Source of the DNA: Calditrichia bacterium | GTDB taxonomy: Bacteria > Calditrichota > Calditrichia > RBG-13-44-9 > J075 | Length of the DNA stretch: 64,000 nucleotides | Assembly (NCBI GenBank): GCA_028284445.1 | Contig: JANQRS010000069.1 | Span: 62,001 to 126,000, forward strand | Direction of reading: 5' to 3' | In this document: positions 9,401 to 17,734 of the stretch, one piece after another | How positions within the stretch are numbered: the stretch's first letter is position 1 | Layout: every line of letters begins with the position of its first letter | Position numbers and translations under genes: made by a program | The notes under the pieces: model-generated | Databases searched by the model: none | Seen by the model: only the letters and a program-made list of their open reading frames with translations | Told to the model about the DNA's origin: nothing

Positions 9401-9938
9401 TCTCGACTGGACAGATCCGGATACCTACAAGCCGAACAAAATTGTGAAGACCGCGGCGATGGTCAGCGTTTTAAAAACGCATATGGACCGCAAAGGGCGC
9501 TTCATGGCTTTTGTAACCTTCGAAGACAAATTCAGTACATTTGAAGGGATTGTCTTTGCCAGCATTTATGAAAAATACAGCGAATGGCTGGCCCAGGGGG
9601 CAACAGTTTTTGTCAGCGGCAAGGTGGATACAGCCGGAGATCAGACCTTTAAGATGCTTTGCGACGAGATTATTCCAATTGACGAATCGCGAAACCGTAT
9701 GGCCGATTCAGTCAAGTTGGTTGTTGATACCAGCCGCGTGTCCTTTGATCAGATTGATTCTTTGTATCGCATTATTCGGGAATCCCCGGGCGCTGTACCG
9801 TTGATGTTTAATGTGAAGACAAACGGTAACGGCAATGGACTGATGCTGAAATCCCGCCGGTTCCGAGTGCTGCTTACCGATGAGTTTATCAATAAGGTGC
9901 AAGATGTGCTGGGACATGGCGCCGTTGAACTGGGTTAG
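6465..9938 (+). CDS. dnaE: DNA polymerase III alpha subunit
   Basis: A 1157-residue replicative polymerase of the DnaE1 type. The N-terminal PHP domain keeps its metal-site motifs (VHLHNHSEFS, ITDHGNM, ATNDCHYL, SHDVLVC), so a metal-binding and possibly proofreading PHP is plausible. The Pol III active site shows GRGSAAGSLVAY and PDIDIDFCFE near residue 400. The tandem helix-hairpin-helix and OB-fold parts follow (FGLAAIKNVG near 830; KIVKTAAMVSVLKTHMDRKG near 1000), and the ending is a short tau-binding region. Translation starts at TTG 6465: GGGAG at 6455-6459 is five bases upstream and the protein begins SYVHLHNHSEF, as in homologues. dtd follows nine bases after the stop. A 346-codon antisense frame inside it is a codon-bias shadow. 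Confidence 0.97.
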   Translation: MSYVHLHNHSEFSLLDGANKINKMIERALDYNMPAMAITDHGNMFGALEFYKAAKKGGIKPIIGMEAYMAPGSRTDKKSPGPGNKTSYHLVLLAKNNVGYQNLMKLSSTAYIDGFYYKPRIDMESLRKHSEGLIVLSACMSGEIYTLLSLGDKQGAIKRVESYLEIFGDDYYLEIQDHGIPEEAGYENVYKLAKEMNVPVVATNDCHYLDKGHHDSHDVLVCISSGKCVNDPKRLRYGTEELYIKNMDEMYKVFPDKVEALERTLEIAEKIDVEIELGNYRLPKFPLPKESEHLSFDDYLEKLAYEGTIRHYGELNEELEERLKYELGVIRKTGFAGYFLITQDFINYAREQDIPVGLGRGSAAGSLVAYALGITNVDPLRYDLLFERFLNPERVTMPDIDIDFCFERREEVIDYVRRKYGQDNVAQIITFGTMASKGVIKDVARALEIDYADSDRISKLIPVHQGKPMKIEQAFSTIPELKTISDTGGPRYQELIRHAKVLEGLSRHASVHAAGIIIAPGDITDYVPLYQTEDSNKNKVITTQFTMGGCEEIGLLKMDFLGLRTLTVIHKAIKMIEKTNGIRLDADKLPLDDQKTYEIFCEGSTVGIFQFESKGMQEYLRKLEPDRIEDLIAMNALYRPGPMENIDTYIDRKFGRQKIEYLHPMLEPILRETNGIIVYQEQVMRIAADLGGFSLGKADVLRRAMGKKKKEIMEQMEVEFIDGAAKNDIDKKTAKAIYDLIFKFASYGFNKSHSAAYSLLAYQTAYLKRHYPAEFMAASLTSEINDPKRIVILIDECKRMGLQVLPPDINRSGSQFEVPASGQVNFGLAAIKNVGRAAINRIIEIRHELGEFKNFFDFVKNMDLRTVNKKVLEALVQAGALDGMEGNRAQKFASIESAVSFAQKFQEQEQNKSQISLFEMMASDNPDGEVDDFIQYPTMVNIDEWELQERLNREKDLLGFYISGHPLDKYDKEIQLFSNLDWTDPDTYKPNKIVKTAAMVSVLKTHMDRKGRFMAFVTFEDKFSTFEGIVFASIYEKYSEWLAQGATVFVSGKVDTAGDQTFKMLCDEIIPIDESRNRMADSVKLVVDTSRVSFDQIDSLYRIIRESPGAVPLMFNVKTNGNGNGLMLKSRRFRVLLTDEFINKVQDVLGHGAVELG

Positions 9939-9947
9939 AGGAAATTT

Positions 9948-10409
9948 ATGAGGATTATCGCCCAGCGCGTCAGTGAAGCGAGCGTCACCGTCGACGGGGA
10001 AATCGTTGGCGAAATAGGAAAAGGTTTGCTATTATTGGTAGGCATTGGCAGGGAAGATGATGATGCCGATTTGCAGTATCTGGTTGAAAAAATAGCAAAT
10101 CTGCGCATCTTCGAAGACGACCATGGCAAAATGAACCTCAGCTTATTGCAAACCAGCAAACAAGTGCTTGCTGTTTCGCAATTTACCTTATATGCCAATA
10201 CCCGAAAGGGACGACGTCCCAGCTTTCTGGATTCCGCGCCGCCGGAAATTGCTGAACCAATGTTCGAAAAATTTCTTCAGCGGCTGGAAAGTGAGGGGTT
10301 GCTGGTTCGGAAAGGGGTTTTTGGCGCTAATATGATGGTAAAGATTTTCAATGACGGACCGGTTACCATTGTGCTTGATAGCAGCGAGCGCCATTTACCG
10401 CGGAAATAG
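9948..10409 (+). CDS. dtd: D-aminoacyl-tRNA deacylase
   Basis: A 153-residue DTD enzyme that hydrolyses D-aminoacyl-tRNA and Gly-tRNAAla in the cytoplasm, protecting translation. The two signature segments are intact: SQFTLYANTRKGRRPSF (SQFTL with the catalytic-site Thr) and NDGPVT near the C-terminus (the cis-Pro GP motif that excludes L-amino acids). The start MRIIAQRVSEASVTV matches the family and follows AGAGG. It is directly downstream of dnaE with a nine-base gap. Confidence 0.96.
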   Translation: MRIIAQRVSEASVTVDGEIVGEIGKGLLLLVGIGREDDDADLQYLVEKIANLRIFEDDHGKMNLSLLQTSKQVLAVSQFTLYANTRKGRRPSFLDSAPPEIAEPMFEKFLQRLESEGLLVRKGVFGANMMVKIFNDGPVTIVLDSSERHLPRK

Positions 10410-10452
10410 CCCGGATTACCGCATCAACAATCACGTCATGAGGAAGGCTTGA

Positions 10453-11268
10453 ATGGGGGTAATTGATACCTTGAAAGAAAGTAGTTTAAAAGGATTCCTG
10501 GCCGAGAGGCCCTGGTGGCAGAAGCTGCTGATTTTTTTCGCGGCAATGCTACTGATCGTGATATTCTTCAATTCATTGGTAATGCCTTTGTATACCCGTC
10601 AGGGGCAAGAATTCAAACTGCCGGATGTCACGGAAAAAGACCTGACCGAGGCGGTTGATATTTTGGAGGATAACGGTTTTATACCGGTGGTTCAGGATTC
10701 AGTGTTTGATGATTTCTATGCAAAAGACGTTATCGTTCAGCAAAATCCAAGCCCGTTCTCTACGGTGAAAAAGGGACGGCGCGTCTACCTGGTGATTAGC
10801 AGTGGCGAAAAGCCAATTATCATGCCTGATCTGATCACGCGCACGTTGACCGATGCAGTTTACGAATTGCAAAGCTACGGTCTGGCAGTGCAAGACACCT
10901 TCTGGCGTTTCTCGGACTCGCTCTATCATCGCGGCAGGCGTTTTAAGACCTATCGCGGTATCGTCATTCGTCAATCGATTCGCTCCGGAACAGAGGTGAC
11001 CAATAAAAGTCGCGTGAATCTTACCGTTAGCCTGGGCCCCGGCAGAAAATTGCCGAATCTAACCAATGAAACCTTAAAGAGCGCCCTGTCGTTGTTGAGA
11101 AATATGGGAATCTCACGGGACAGGATTACTTATAAGCGCAAATATGAGCCAAGTAAACTGCCGAACACAGTGCTTTCCCAATCGGTGAGAGCCGGCACCC
11201 CAATTGGCGATGTCGATACTATTGAACTGGTTGTGAGCGTGGATCGCTTGCCGCCTTCATCTCAGTGA
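10453..11268 (+). CDS. membrane-anchored protein with three PASTA domains and no kinase
   Basis: A 271-residue protein: short cytoplasmic N-terminus, one transmembrane segment (about residues 24-46, LLIFFAAMLLIVIFF), then three PASTA repeats outside the cytoplasm (about 55-120, 122-194 and 197-265). Each PASTA has the LPDVTEKDLTEAVDILEDNG / VVQQNPSP..TVKKG.RV.LVIS pattern. PASTA domains bind peptidoglycan or muropeptides, usually as sensors on Ser/Thr kinases or penicillin-binding proteins. Here no kinase or transpeptidase is attached. The last base of its final sense codon and its TGA form a GTGA overlap with a possible GTG start of rpe, so it is in the dtd-rpe operon. Stand-alone PASTA proteins of this shape occur in FCB bacteria; their role is not established. 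Confidence 0.88.
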   Translation: MGVIDTLKESSLKGFLAERPWWQKLLIFFAAMLLIVIFFNSLVMPLYTRQGQEFKLPDVTEKDLTEAVDILEDNGFIPVVQDSVFDDFYAKDVIVQQNPSPFSTVKKGRRVYLVISSGEKPIIMPDLITRTLTDAVYELQSYGLAVQDTFWRFSDSLYHRGRRFKTYRGIVIRQSIRSGTEVTNKSRVNLTVSLGPGRKLPNLTNETLKSALSLLRNMGISRDRITYKRKYEPSKLPNTVLSQSVRAGTPIGDVDTIELVVSVDRLPPSSQ

Positions 11269-11285
11269 TTTTGGAAAGCCGTGTC

Positions 11286-11978
11286 ATGAATGACTTCAAA
11301 ATTTTGCCGTCCATCCTTGCTGCTGATCATGGTCAATTTCTGACGGATATTGCCACAGTAGATACGCCGGAAATCGAATTACTTCACGTCGATGTGATGG
11401 ACGGTCACTTTGTCCCAAATATCACATTTGGTCCCAAAGTTGTCGCCTCCTTGCGCAAACACACTCGTTTTGCCCTCGATGTTCATCTGATGATAAGCAA
11501 TCCTGACCAATACGTGCCGGCATTTGCCGAAGCTGGCGCTGACATCATTACTGTGCATCAGGAAGCCTGCCCGCATCTACATCGCAGCGTTCATCTGATC
11601 AAGGAGCAAGGCGTGAAGGCAGGCGTTGCGCTCAATCCGGCGACCTCTCTGGAATCTGTTCGGCATATGCTACCGGATATCGATTTGTTGCTGATTATGA
11701 CGGTGAATCCCGGTTTTGGCGGCCAAAAATTCATCTCCAATGTGTTGCAAAAGATTGAGCAGGCTGAACGCCTTCGACGAGACAACAAATTTCAATACGT
11801 CATAGAAGTAGATGGGGGAGTCGATACCGAAACGGCTCCAAAAGTCTATGAAGCCGGTGCGCGATTCCTGGTTGCGGGCAGTGCAATTTTCCGGCAAGAG
11901 GATCGACCGGCCGCTATTCGCGGGATCTCGAATTCTATCACGACCTTCCTGGATAAACAGAAAACGATTCATACCTGA
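11286..11978 (+). CDS. rpe: ribulose-phosphate 3-epimerase
   Basis: A 230-residue TIM-barrel enzyme that interconverts ribulose-5-phosphate and xylulose-5-phosphate in the pentose phosphate pathway. Landmarks: LPSILAADHGQF at the N-terminus, HVDVMDGHFVPNITFGP (metal His and Asp), LDVHLMI, MTVNPGFGGQKFI (phosphate-binding loop) and VDGGV (catalytic Asp). The ATG at 11286 with GGAAAG seven bases upstream gives the usual family N-terminus. A GTG at 11265 overlapping the previous stop would add seven residues and is less likely. Confidence 0.96.
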   Translation: MNDFKILPSILAADHGQFLTDIATVDTPEIELLHVDVMDGHFVPNITFGPKVVASLRKHTRFALDVHLMISNPDQYVPAFAEAGADIITVHQEACPHLHRSVHLIKEQGVKAGVALNPATSLESVRHMLPDIDLLLIMTVNPGFGGQKFISNVLQKIEQAERLRRDNKFQYVIEVDGGVDTETAPKVYEAGARFLVAGSAIFRQEDRPAAIRGISNSITTFLDKQKTIHT

Positions 11979-11979
11979 T

Positions 11980-12708
11980 ATGCATGTAAACTGTGGCCGG
12001 TGCTTCTGGCTAATCATGATGCTGGTGCTGGCCGGGTGCGGTCAGTCAGGCAAGAGAAGTACGCATTCGCGGCCCTTGCTGGTGCGATCCCAGGTCATCC
12101 TTATCGATTCCCTTAAAGACCGCAGTGCAGAATTTGACGCCTTCCTGGAACCATATGAGGAGCAGGTCCGCCATATTGCTTCGCAGGACATTGGCCGGCT
12201 GGCAAAATCGTTTGGGCCTTCCCCGGAATTTGCGAGTCCAATACCATTGTTCGCCGAAATTATTGCCGACCAGTTTGAGGAAAGAAGCGGACATCGGCCA
12301 GTGGCCATTTTAATGGAAGCGTCTCTTCATTCGATTGAACTCGATTCCGGCGTTGTCACCCTTGGCCAACTCTATGAGAAAATACCACCGGGCCGCGAGC
12401 TCGTCTACCTGGAATTAACCGTCGAGCAATTCGCAGCATTTGCTGATGGCGTTTCCGAGCCCGGTGACCTTACATTGATCCGACTCTCCGATATGAATGC
12501 CACGCCCGGCGCCTTGATCACCACCCGGAAAATTGCATCGAGCAGTTCAGGGATTCTCACAGAGCAGCAGGAGGTAGAATGGGTGACATTGGACCTGAAT
12601 CTGCGCCGGGCCTTGTTAAGCGGTTTTCGAAAGGCAGGTGAAACCCCTGTAGATCATTTTTATCAGCCTGCCGAACCAATCAGCGCCGGAGGCGCGGATG
12701 GATCGTAG
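11980..12708 (+). CDS. lipoprotein resembling the 5'-nucleotidase C-terminal domain, substrate motif lost
   Basis: A 242-residue lipoprotein with signal MHVNCGRCFWLIMMLVLAGC (lipobox LAGC). The body follows the 5_nucleotid_C pattern: a helical start, then a hydrophobic strand, then VVTLGQLYEKIPPGRELVYLELT, which aligns with the family's PITYGDLYTVLPFGNTLVVVELTG. At the place of the substrate-contacting NSGGIR the protein has MEASLHS, so that motif is gone. It begins one base after the rpe stop and overlaps the next gene by 11 bases; that gene encodes the matching metallophosphatase-like half. I infer a split 5'-nucleotidase whose two halves are made as separate exported proteins. The family match is moderate and rests on the order of motifs and on the neighbour. 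An upstream extension to 11812 would lie inside rpe. Confidence 0.68.
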   Translation: MHVNCGRCFWLIMMLVLAGCGQSGKRSTHSRPLLVRSQVILIDSLKDRSAEFDAFLEPYEEQVRHIASQDIGRLAKSFGPSPEFASPIPLFAEIIADQFEERSGHRPVAILMEASLHSIELDSGVVTLGQLYEKIPPGRELVYLELTVEQFAAFADGVSEPGDLTLIRLSDMNATPGALITTRKIASSSSGILTEQQEVEWVTLDLNLRRALLSGFRKAGETPVDHFYQPAEPISAGGADGS

Positions 12709-13540
12709 GACATTTATCAAAACGGCCGCTGCTGCCGGAGCGCTTGCTGCTTTGCCCTTGCAGGGCAAGCAGGATGATAAAGAGTTGTTTAAGGTTTCCG
12801 TATTGTATACCGTTGATACCGGTCTGAATGCCTCGGACGCTGTTTGGCCGGAATTGATGAGCCGTCGTGCTGCCCATATCGAAGAGATTCGCCGCGAAAA
12901 TCCCTTCGTTCTGCTGGCAGATGCCGGAAGTAGCTGGAGCGATGGCCTTTATAACCAGCTTTTTCGCGGATCCCTCGAAATGGATGCTCTCGAGCGTAGC
13001 GGTTACGATGTCGCCATGCCCGGTCCGCGAGAATTACGCAATGGCCAGGGGCCATTGCAGCAAATTCTGCAGAAGAGCCGCATCAATTGGGTGTTGACCA
13101 ACTATGATCTATCCGCCAGCCCTCTTGGACAAGTTGTGCGTCCCTTCATGATTCGAGAGGTCGGGAACATCCGCATTGGTATTTTGGCTCTTGCCCCGAA
13201 TCCGGAGAACAAGGTGTTCGCTGAGCATCGGGAAGGCATCTTTTACCGGCAGCCACTGGATGGCCTACAGGCATTGGTAAACACCCTGCGCACTAACTTG
13301 GGTTGCCGTCTGCTGCTGGTGCTTTCGCAATTGCAACAGGAGGGAAATGCAGATGAGCCCGGCAACCTGGAGCTTGCGAGGGAAATTGCCGGGATTGACC
13401 TGATTGCTGGTAGATCCGGCAGCGGCGAAAGCATTGAAACATTGCGCATTGCTTCAAAAAACGGTTATTTTACGCGAGTGGCTGCCCTGGGAAAGAATGG
13501 GGATCTTGGCCGGACCGATTTCTATTTTGACAGAGGATAG
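12698..13540 (+). CDS. Tat-exported metallophosphatase-like protein (5'-nucleotidase N-terminal half), metal ligands missing
   Basis: A 280-residue protein with a twin-arginine signal (MDRRTFIKTAAAAGALAALP). The rest tracks the 5'-nucleotidase/UshA calcineurin-like fold block by block, but the metal ligands are replaced. NDxH reads VDTG (Gly42 for His). DAGD reads DAGS (Ser78 for the bridging Asp). GNHEF reads GPREL (Pro110, Arg111). The GHSH segment after DLI reads AGRSGSGE. The scaffold residues around them (LMSRRAAHIEEIRRENPFVLLADAG, GYDVAMPG) are retained. A folded but non-catalytic exported domain is the simplest reading. The gene overlaps the C-terminal-domain gene by 11 bases, and a TPR gene starts 9 bases after its stop. 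Confidence 0.75.
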   Translation: MDRRTFIKTAAAAGALAALPLQGKQDDKELFKVSVLYTVDTGLNASDAVWPELMSRRAAHIEEIRRENPFVLLADAGSSWSDGLYNQLFRGSLEMDALERSGYDVAMPGPRELRNGQGPLQQILQKSRINWVLTNYDLSASPLGQVVRPFMIREVGNIRIGILALAPNPENKVFAEHREGIFYRQPLDGLQALVNTLRTNLGCRLLLVLSQLQQEGNADEPGNLELAREIAGIDLIAGRSGSGESIETLRIASKNGYFTRVAALGKNGDLGRTDFYFDRG

Positions 13541-13549
13541 GAGTTCTAA

Positions 13550-16327
13550 TTGCTAACTCACGCGAAGGAATTAAAACGCGTCTCCGAATTTATCGCTGAG
13601 TGCGGTTCAGATAATCGTAGCTGGATTCATATACGATCAGCGGATCGTCATGCTGCCCGACGGTTCATTGCCAAAACGCTGGACGATAATACCGAAGAAA
13701 TTAGTGAGCTGTTGACGGTCAACCTTGCGCATCGGCCGCTACAACGACAGGAAGATTTGATTCGGCTGCTGAAGGATATGACAGGTGGCCGGCATCAGTC
13801 TTTTTTTGCGCAGTTCCTCGCGCGATATCCACGACGCATCCGCCAAATGGCCTCGCAATTTCTGGCCTCAGACCTTACGGATAAACAGCATGAACAGGCA
13901 GCCGGAGATCACTGGGCAGTGCATTTCCTCAAGTGTTTTTTGTACGAATATGGCAAGAAACGTCCGCTTGGGATTATCCTGGAAAATCTCCCGCATATGG
14001 ACAGCAAACCACTCAAGTCTCTGCTGGACATGCTGCTTGCTGAGCCACATTTACCGGTTATGGTGTTTTCCAGCGGTGAAGAAGAGCTGGACATCGCCAT
14101 CGAAGCCGAGCAGAAATTAGAGATTCATCTTCGCAAATTGTCCGTGCGCGAGGCTGAGGCGCTGGTAGTGGATCAACTGGACACTACCGAGATTAACGCC
14201 CGCCTTATTACCAATCATTTGTTTGTGAAGTCGCGCGGAGATGCCCGTACTATCAAGTTTATGCTAAAAGCTTTTTATGAGCCGTTTCTACCGTCGGATA
14301 GCGAGCAACTCCTGGATAGTAAAGCCCTCACGGCCTTAAAAATTTCCGAAAATCCGGAGAATTTCTTTCAAAGCTTGATCGATGAACTGCCGGAAAAGAC
14401 AGTCGACGTTCTGTCTCTGTTGAGCCGTCTGGAAGACCCGCTTCCCTTGCCGCTATTCGAATCATTGTTGAAGCGGTTGAAGCTGCCGCGAAGTGCTGCT
14501 GGTGATTGGCTGACCAGTGATTGGATCAACATTATCAAGCATCTGGATAGTGAATACGTGTGTATCGACTGGCCGCTGTTCAAGGACTTCCTCAGGCAAA
14601 ACACCTCGGTAGAACGTGCCCGGAATGCCCTTCAAGAACTCGCAGCATTGCTCGAAGGTGATGACCGCAATCAGCCGGTCGTGATATCCAATCAATTTTC
14701 TAATCCGGATGATCTCGGCATCGCATGTCAACTGGCGTTCAGCGAAGCGCAAACGCTTGCGGCTAGTGGCGCAAATTACCGCGCACTTGACCGGCTCGGA
14801 TTTCTTCGCCGCAATCTCTCGCGTAGCAATGGGAAGGGACCGACACAAATTGAAGTGCTGGAAATGCTTGGCCCGCTACAAAAGACCTGTGGACTTTACG
14901 AAAATGCCTTTGAGTCGTTTCGCGAGTGGCGGGAGCTTATGCCTAAGAAGGAACGCGATCAGTGGAATGATGTCTCCCTGGAAATGGCTGACGTGCTTTT
15001 GCGGATGGATGCGCTCGCCGAGGCCCGTTACCTGATTCAGGAATTGCGCATTCGAGAGTCTAATTCGATTCGTGTGAAGGTTTATGCCAATATCCTGATG
15101 GGTGAACTGGAGCAAAATTCGGGACATGCAGAATACGCACTAAAGTATTATCGTATTGCCCGTGCTGATCTCAGTAACGTGGCTGAGCCGGCGCTGACTT
15201 TTCGTCTTTATGATATCCTCAAGGATATTCACGTCAATGCAGATGATCGTCCGGCGCAGGAAGCACTGATGGACGGATTCCTGGCTGAAGCAGCAGACGA
15301 TCACGCCCGTGCATATTTTCAAGTGGAGTTGGTTCGCTTCTACATGAATGAAGGACGTTTTGAAGAAGCGCTACCGTTGGCAATTTCTCTCTTTCGCTCG
15401 CACAGGGGCATTTATTCGCCGGCCGCTGCCAATCAGATCCGTCTCTACCTGGCTGAACTCTATGCGTATTTTGGTAAGTGGTATTTGTCCCGCAGTCATC
15501 TGCAAGAATTGCTGGCAACGGATTTATTGATTCCGGGTGCCCGTACTCGCTTGAATTTGATGCTGAGTCTGGGAATCGTTGAAAAAGAACTTGGCCGCTA
15601 CCGGGCCGCTCTCGATCATTTACAAGAAGCACAGCGATCAGCGCGAGATCATCATGCGGTTCGAGAAATGTATCAATGTCGCATACACACCGGGCACACC
15701 TATTTGCTTATCCATAACCCAATTCGCGCCCGCGAACATCTACTGGCAACCCTCGAGTGGGCTGAAAACAGTGATGATGACGAACTAAGGATTCCGGCTG
15801 CGCTGTTCCTTTCCTCCTATGAGCTGCATCGCAAGCGGGTAAAAGCAGCGGGAAAATATCTGGAACAAGCCAAAGTTGGCATCGATCTTGGTGGCAACCG
15901 CATCGACCGGCTCAATTATGCGTACTATTTTGCCCAGTTCAAGGTCGCTGAAGGCGAATTCGATGTAGCGCTGGAAACCATAGAAGACTGGCAGAAAGAC
16001 AGCACAGGTATCATCAAGTACGAGAATATGTCTCTGTGGCTGCTGGGGCGAATATATGGGCTGCAGAAGGATCCGAAAAAGGCTGAGAAAGCACTTCTGA
16101 AGGCATTAGAGCGCAGCTTGCATTACAAAACCCCGCATCTCGAATTTCAGGTTTGTAAGGAGTTGACCTTGATCGCTCATCAGCGCGGTGATATGGATGC
16201 ATTCGTCAAATGGTCGGGGCGTGCGGAGGACGCATTTCGGAAACTTGCCGATACCATTGATGATGAAATTTTGCATCGGCAGCTCCAGGAGTCGAATGAA
16301 TATGAGGAATTTCGGAAGTTGAGGTAG
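13550..16327 (+). CDS. large TPR-repeat protein with a degenerate STAND/AAA-like N-terminus
   Basis: A 925-residue protein starting at TTG 13550, with GATAGGAG about seven bases upstream. Residues 1-350 look like a worn-down STAND-type ATPase. GIILENLPHMDSKPLKSLLD sits where the Walker B and sensor region (LVLDDLHWAD...L) is expected, followed by LPVMVFSSGEEE and a leucine-rich region with LRKLSVREAEALV, like the MalT/AAA_16 pattern LxPLxxxEa. No P-loop (GxxGxGKT) is present. From about residue 390 to the end, helical TPR-like repeats run in series (AEARYLIQELR, AEYALKYYRIARADL, YRAALDHLQEAQRSARDH, PKKAEKALLKALERSL). It should act as a cytoplasmic protein-protein scaffold. It ends the dnaE-to-TPR block; the preceding gene stops nine bases upstream. 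Confidence 0.7.
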   Translation: MLTHAKELKRVSEFIAECGSDNRSWIHIRSADRHAARRFIAKTLDDNTEEISELLTVNLAHRPLQRQEDLIRLLKDMTGGRHQSFFAQFLARYPRRIRQMASQFLASDLTDKQHEQAAGDHWAVHFLKCFLYEYGKKRPLGIILENLPHMDSKPLKSLLDMLLAEPHLPVMVFSSGEEELDIAIEAEQKLEIHLRKLSVREAEALVVDQLDTTEINARLITNHLFVKSRGDARTIKFMLKAFYEPFLPSDSEQLLDSKALTALKISENPENFFQSLIDELPEKTVDVLSLLSRLEDPLPLPLFESLLKRLKLPRSAAGDWLTSDWINIIKHLDSEYVCIDWPLFKDFLRQNTSVERARNALQELAALLEGDDRNQPVVISNQFSNPDDLGIACQLAFSEAQTLAASGANYRALDRLGFLRRNLSRSNGKGPTQIEVLEMLGPLQKTCGLYENAFESFREWRELMPKKERDQWNDVSLEMADVLLRMDALAEARYLIQELRIRESNSIRVKVYANILMGELEQNSGHAEYALKYYRIARADLSNVAEPALTFRLYDILKDIHVNADDRPAQEALMDGFLAEAADDHARAYFQVELVRFYMNEGRFEEALPLAISLFRSHRGIYSPAAANQIRLYLAELYAYFGKWYLSRSHLQELLATDLLIPGARTRLNLMLSLGIVEKELGRYRAALDHLQEAQRSARDHHAVREMYQCRIHTGHTYLLIHNPIRAREHLLATLEWAENSDDDELRIPAALFLSSYELHRKRVKAAGKYLEQAKVGIDLGGNRIDRLNYAYYFAQFKVAEGEFDVALETIEDWQKDSTGIIKYENMSLWLLGRIYGLQKDPKKAEKALLKALERSLHYKTPHLEFQVCKELTLIAHQRGDMDAFVKWSGRAEDAFRKLADTIDDEILHRQLQESNEYEEFRKLR

Positions 16328-16348
16328 TGTGGTTGAGACTTCGGCGAC

Positions 16349-16376
16349 GACCTAATACAAATTGCCAGGTCTTTTT
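16349..16376 (+). terminator. weak terminator-like hairpin between convergent genes
   Basis: A five-base stem GACCT/AGGTC with a 13-base loop is followed by TTTTTAT, in the 60-base gap after the TPR gene and before the convergent glycosyltransferase gene. The stem is short, so this is tentative. Confidence 0.35.
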
Positions 16377-16387
16377 ATATCATGGGT

Positions 16388-17734
16388 TTAATCATCCATA
16401 CCTTCCAAAAACGAAATCAAATCCTTCGTTAACTGCCGGCGGGAAAACGCGCTTAGGCTGCCATCACAATAGTCGCTGCGCAAGGCACTGCGATTATCAA
16501 GCCATGTGGTCAATACTTCCCGGATGCCTTCTCGATCGCCGTAATCAACAACTTCACCGGCCTTGCAGTTACGGACCAGATCTGCCAGATCGCTGTCCGT
16601 TGGGCACATTGCCAGAATCGGTTTTCGCAGCTTCAGATACTCGTAAATGCGTCCCGGCGTAACTGCAGAACTGCCCGGCCGATCTCCCTCAATAGCCAGC
16701 GCAAGCACATCAAATTCTGCTGCGCGTTGCAGTGCAGCTTCATGCGGGAGGTAGGGGAGGAAGCGCACAAATTCCGTCAGGCCGCGACGTTCGATCAATT
16801 CCTGAAATTCCGGCGCCCACTTGCCGAGAAAAGTAACGCCAAGACGTTCCATAAGCGAGGGATCTTCTTTTGACCAACGGTTGATGGTTTGCAAGAGGGA
16901 CAGTGGGCGATTCCCATGTGAATAAACAGTGCCCATAACCCCAATTTCCATCGTACGATTTCTGCTGGTCGACGATGTGACTGTTGGTAGCCGCTCAAAA
17001 TCGGCTTCGTCGAAGCCATTGCGAACAACAGTATTCGGTGAATTTGAGATTTCAGGAAAGCTGCGTTTGTAATATGATGCCAGGGCCGGATTTACAAATA
17101 TAAAAGCATCTGCTCGCCGGACACAAAACTTTTCCATGCGTCGACTGAGATACGCGTGTATTTTCCCTATCTTGGGCATGTATGGATTGTCGTTCCAGGC
17201 ATCCCGATAGTCCAGCACCAGGGGCATACGCTTAAAGATTTTGGCACAGGCACCAATAAGGCCGGTCGTAAAAGGAGGCATGCTGGCAATGACAACATCA
17301 ACTGCCTTTCGTCGATTCAATCGCCAGATGGCAAGGAGTGCAAACGGCAACCAAAGCAAGCGCGAATCAGGGACAAAAATAGACATGGCTACCTTGCGGA
17401 GAAATGAGCTGCTTTCATTACTTGATGTACCAGCTGTTTGCGCCTGCCCCTTGCCCAGTCTTTTGAAAAGGTAAATCAGGCGGAATGGATCAAGTGAGCC
17501 ACTGCGGATAACCTGCACCTGATCCGGTATTTCTGTATTGAGGGTGTCGTCAGTTGTGTAAAAGAAGCTTGGTTTGACGGTGATGACAGAAACGTCGAAC
17601 TTGTTGTAGTCAAAATACTTGAGATATTTGGTAATGCGTTGAACCCCGCCGCCACCCATCGGCGGGAAGTAGTAATTGAGAAACAGGATATGTTTCTTAG
17701 CCGCAGATTTTTTTGATTTCGACAATGAGCTCAT
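16388..17734 (-). CDS. glycosyltransferase family 4 (GT-B fold)
   Basis: A 448-residue GT-B glycosyltransferase. The N-terminal half carries HILFLNYYFPPMGGGGVQRITKYLKY (the donor/acceptor loop of GT4 enzymes) and DVVIASMPPFTTGLIGACAKIFKRMPLVLDYRDAW. The C-terminal half has MGTVYSHGNRPLSLL and a donor site around DVLALAIEGDRPGSSAVTPGRIYEYLKLRKPILAM. It would act at the membrane in surface glycan or glycolipid synthesis. The gene overlaps the 3' end of the deoxynucleoside kinase gene by 38 bases, so the two are co-transcribed. Donor sugar unknown. Confidence 0.88.
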   Translation of the reverse strand: MSSLSKSKKSAAKKHILFLNYYFPPMGGGGVQRITKYLKYFDYNKFDVSVITVKPSFFYTTDDTLNTEIPDQVQVIRSGSLDPFRLIYLFKRLGKGQAQTAGTSSNESSSFLRKVAMSIFVPDSRLLWLPFALLAIWRLNRRKAVDVVIASMPPFTTGLIGACAKIFKRMPLVLDYRDAWNDNPYMPKIGKIHAYLSRRMEKFCVRRADAFIFVNPALASYYKRSFPEISNSPNTVVRNGFDEADFERLPTVTSSTSRNRTMEIGVMGTVYSHGNRPLSLLQTINRWSKEDPSLMERLGVTFLGKWAPEFQELIERRGLTEFVRFLPYLPHEAALQRAAEFDVLALAIEGDRPGSSAVTPGRIYEYLKLRKPILAMCPTDSDLADLVRNCKAGEVVDYGDREGIREVLTTWLDNRSALRSDYCDGSLSAFSRRQLTKDLISFLEGMDD

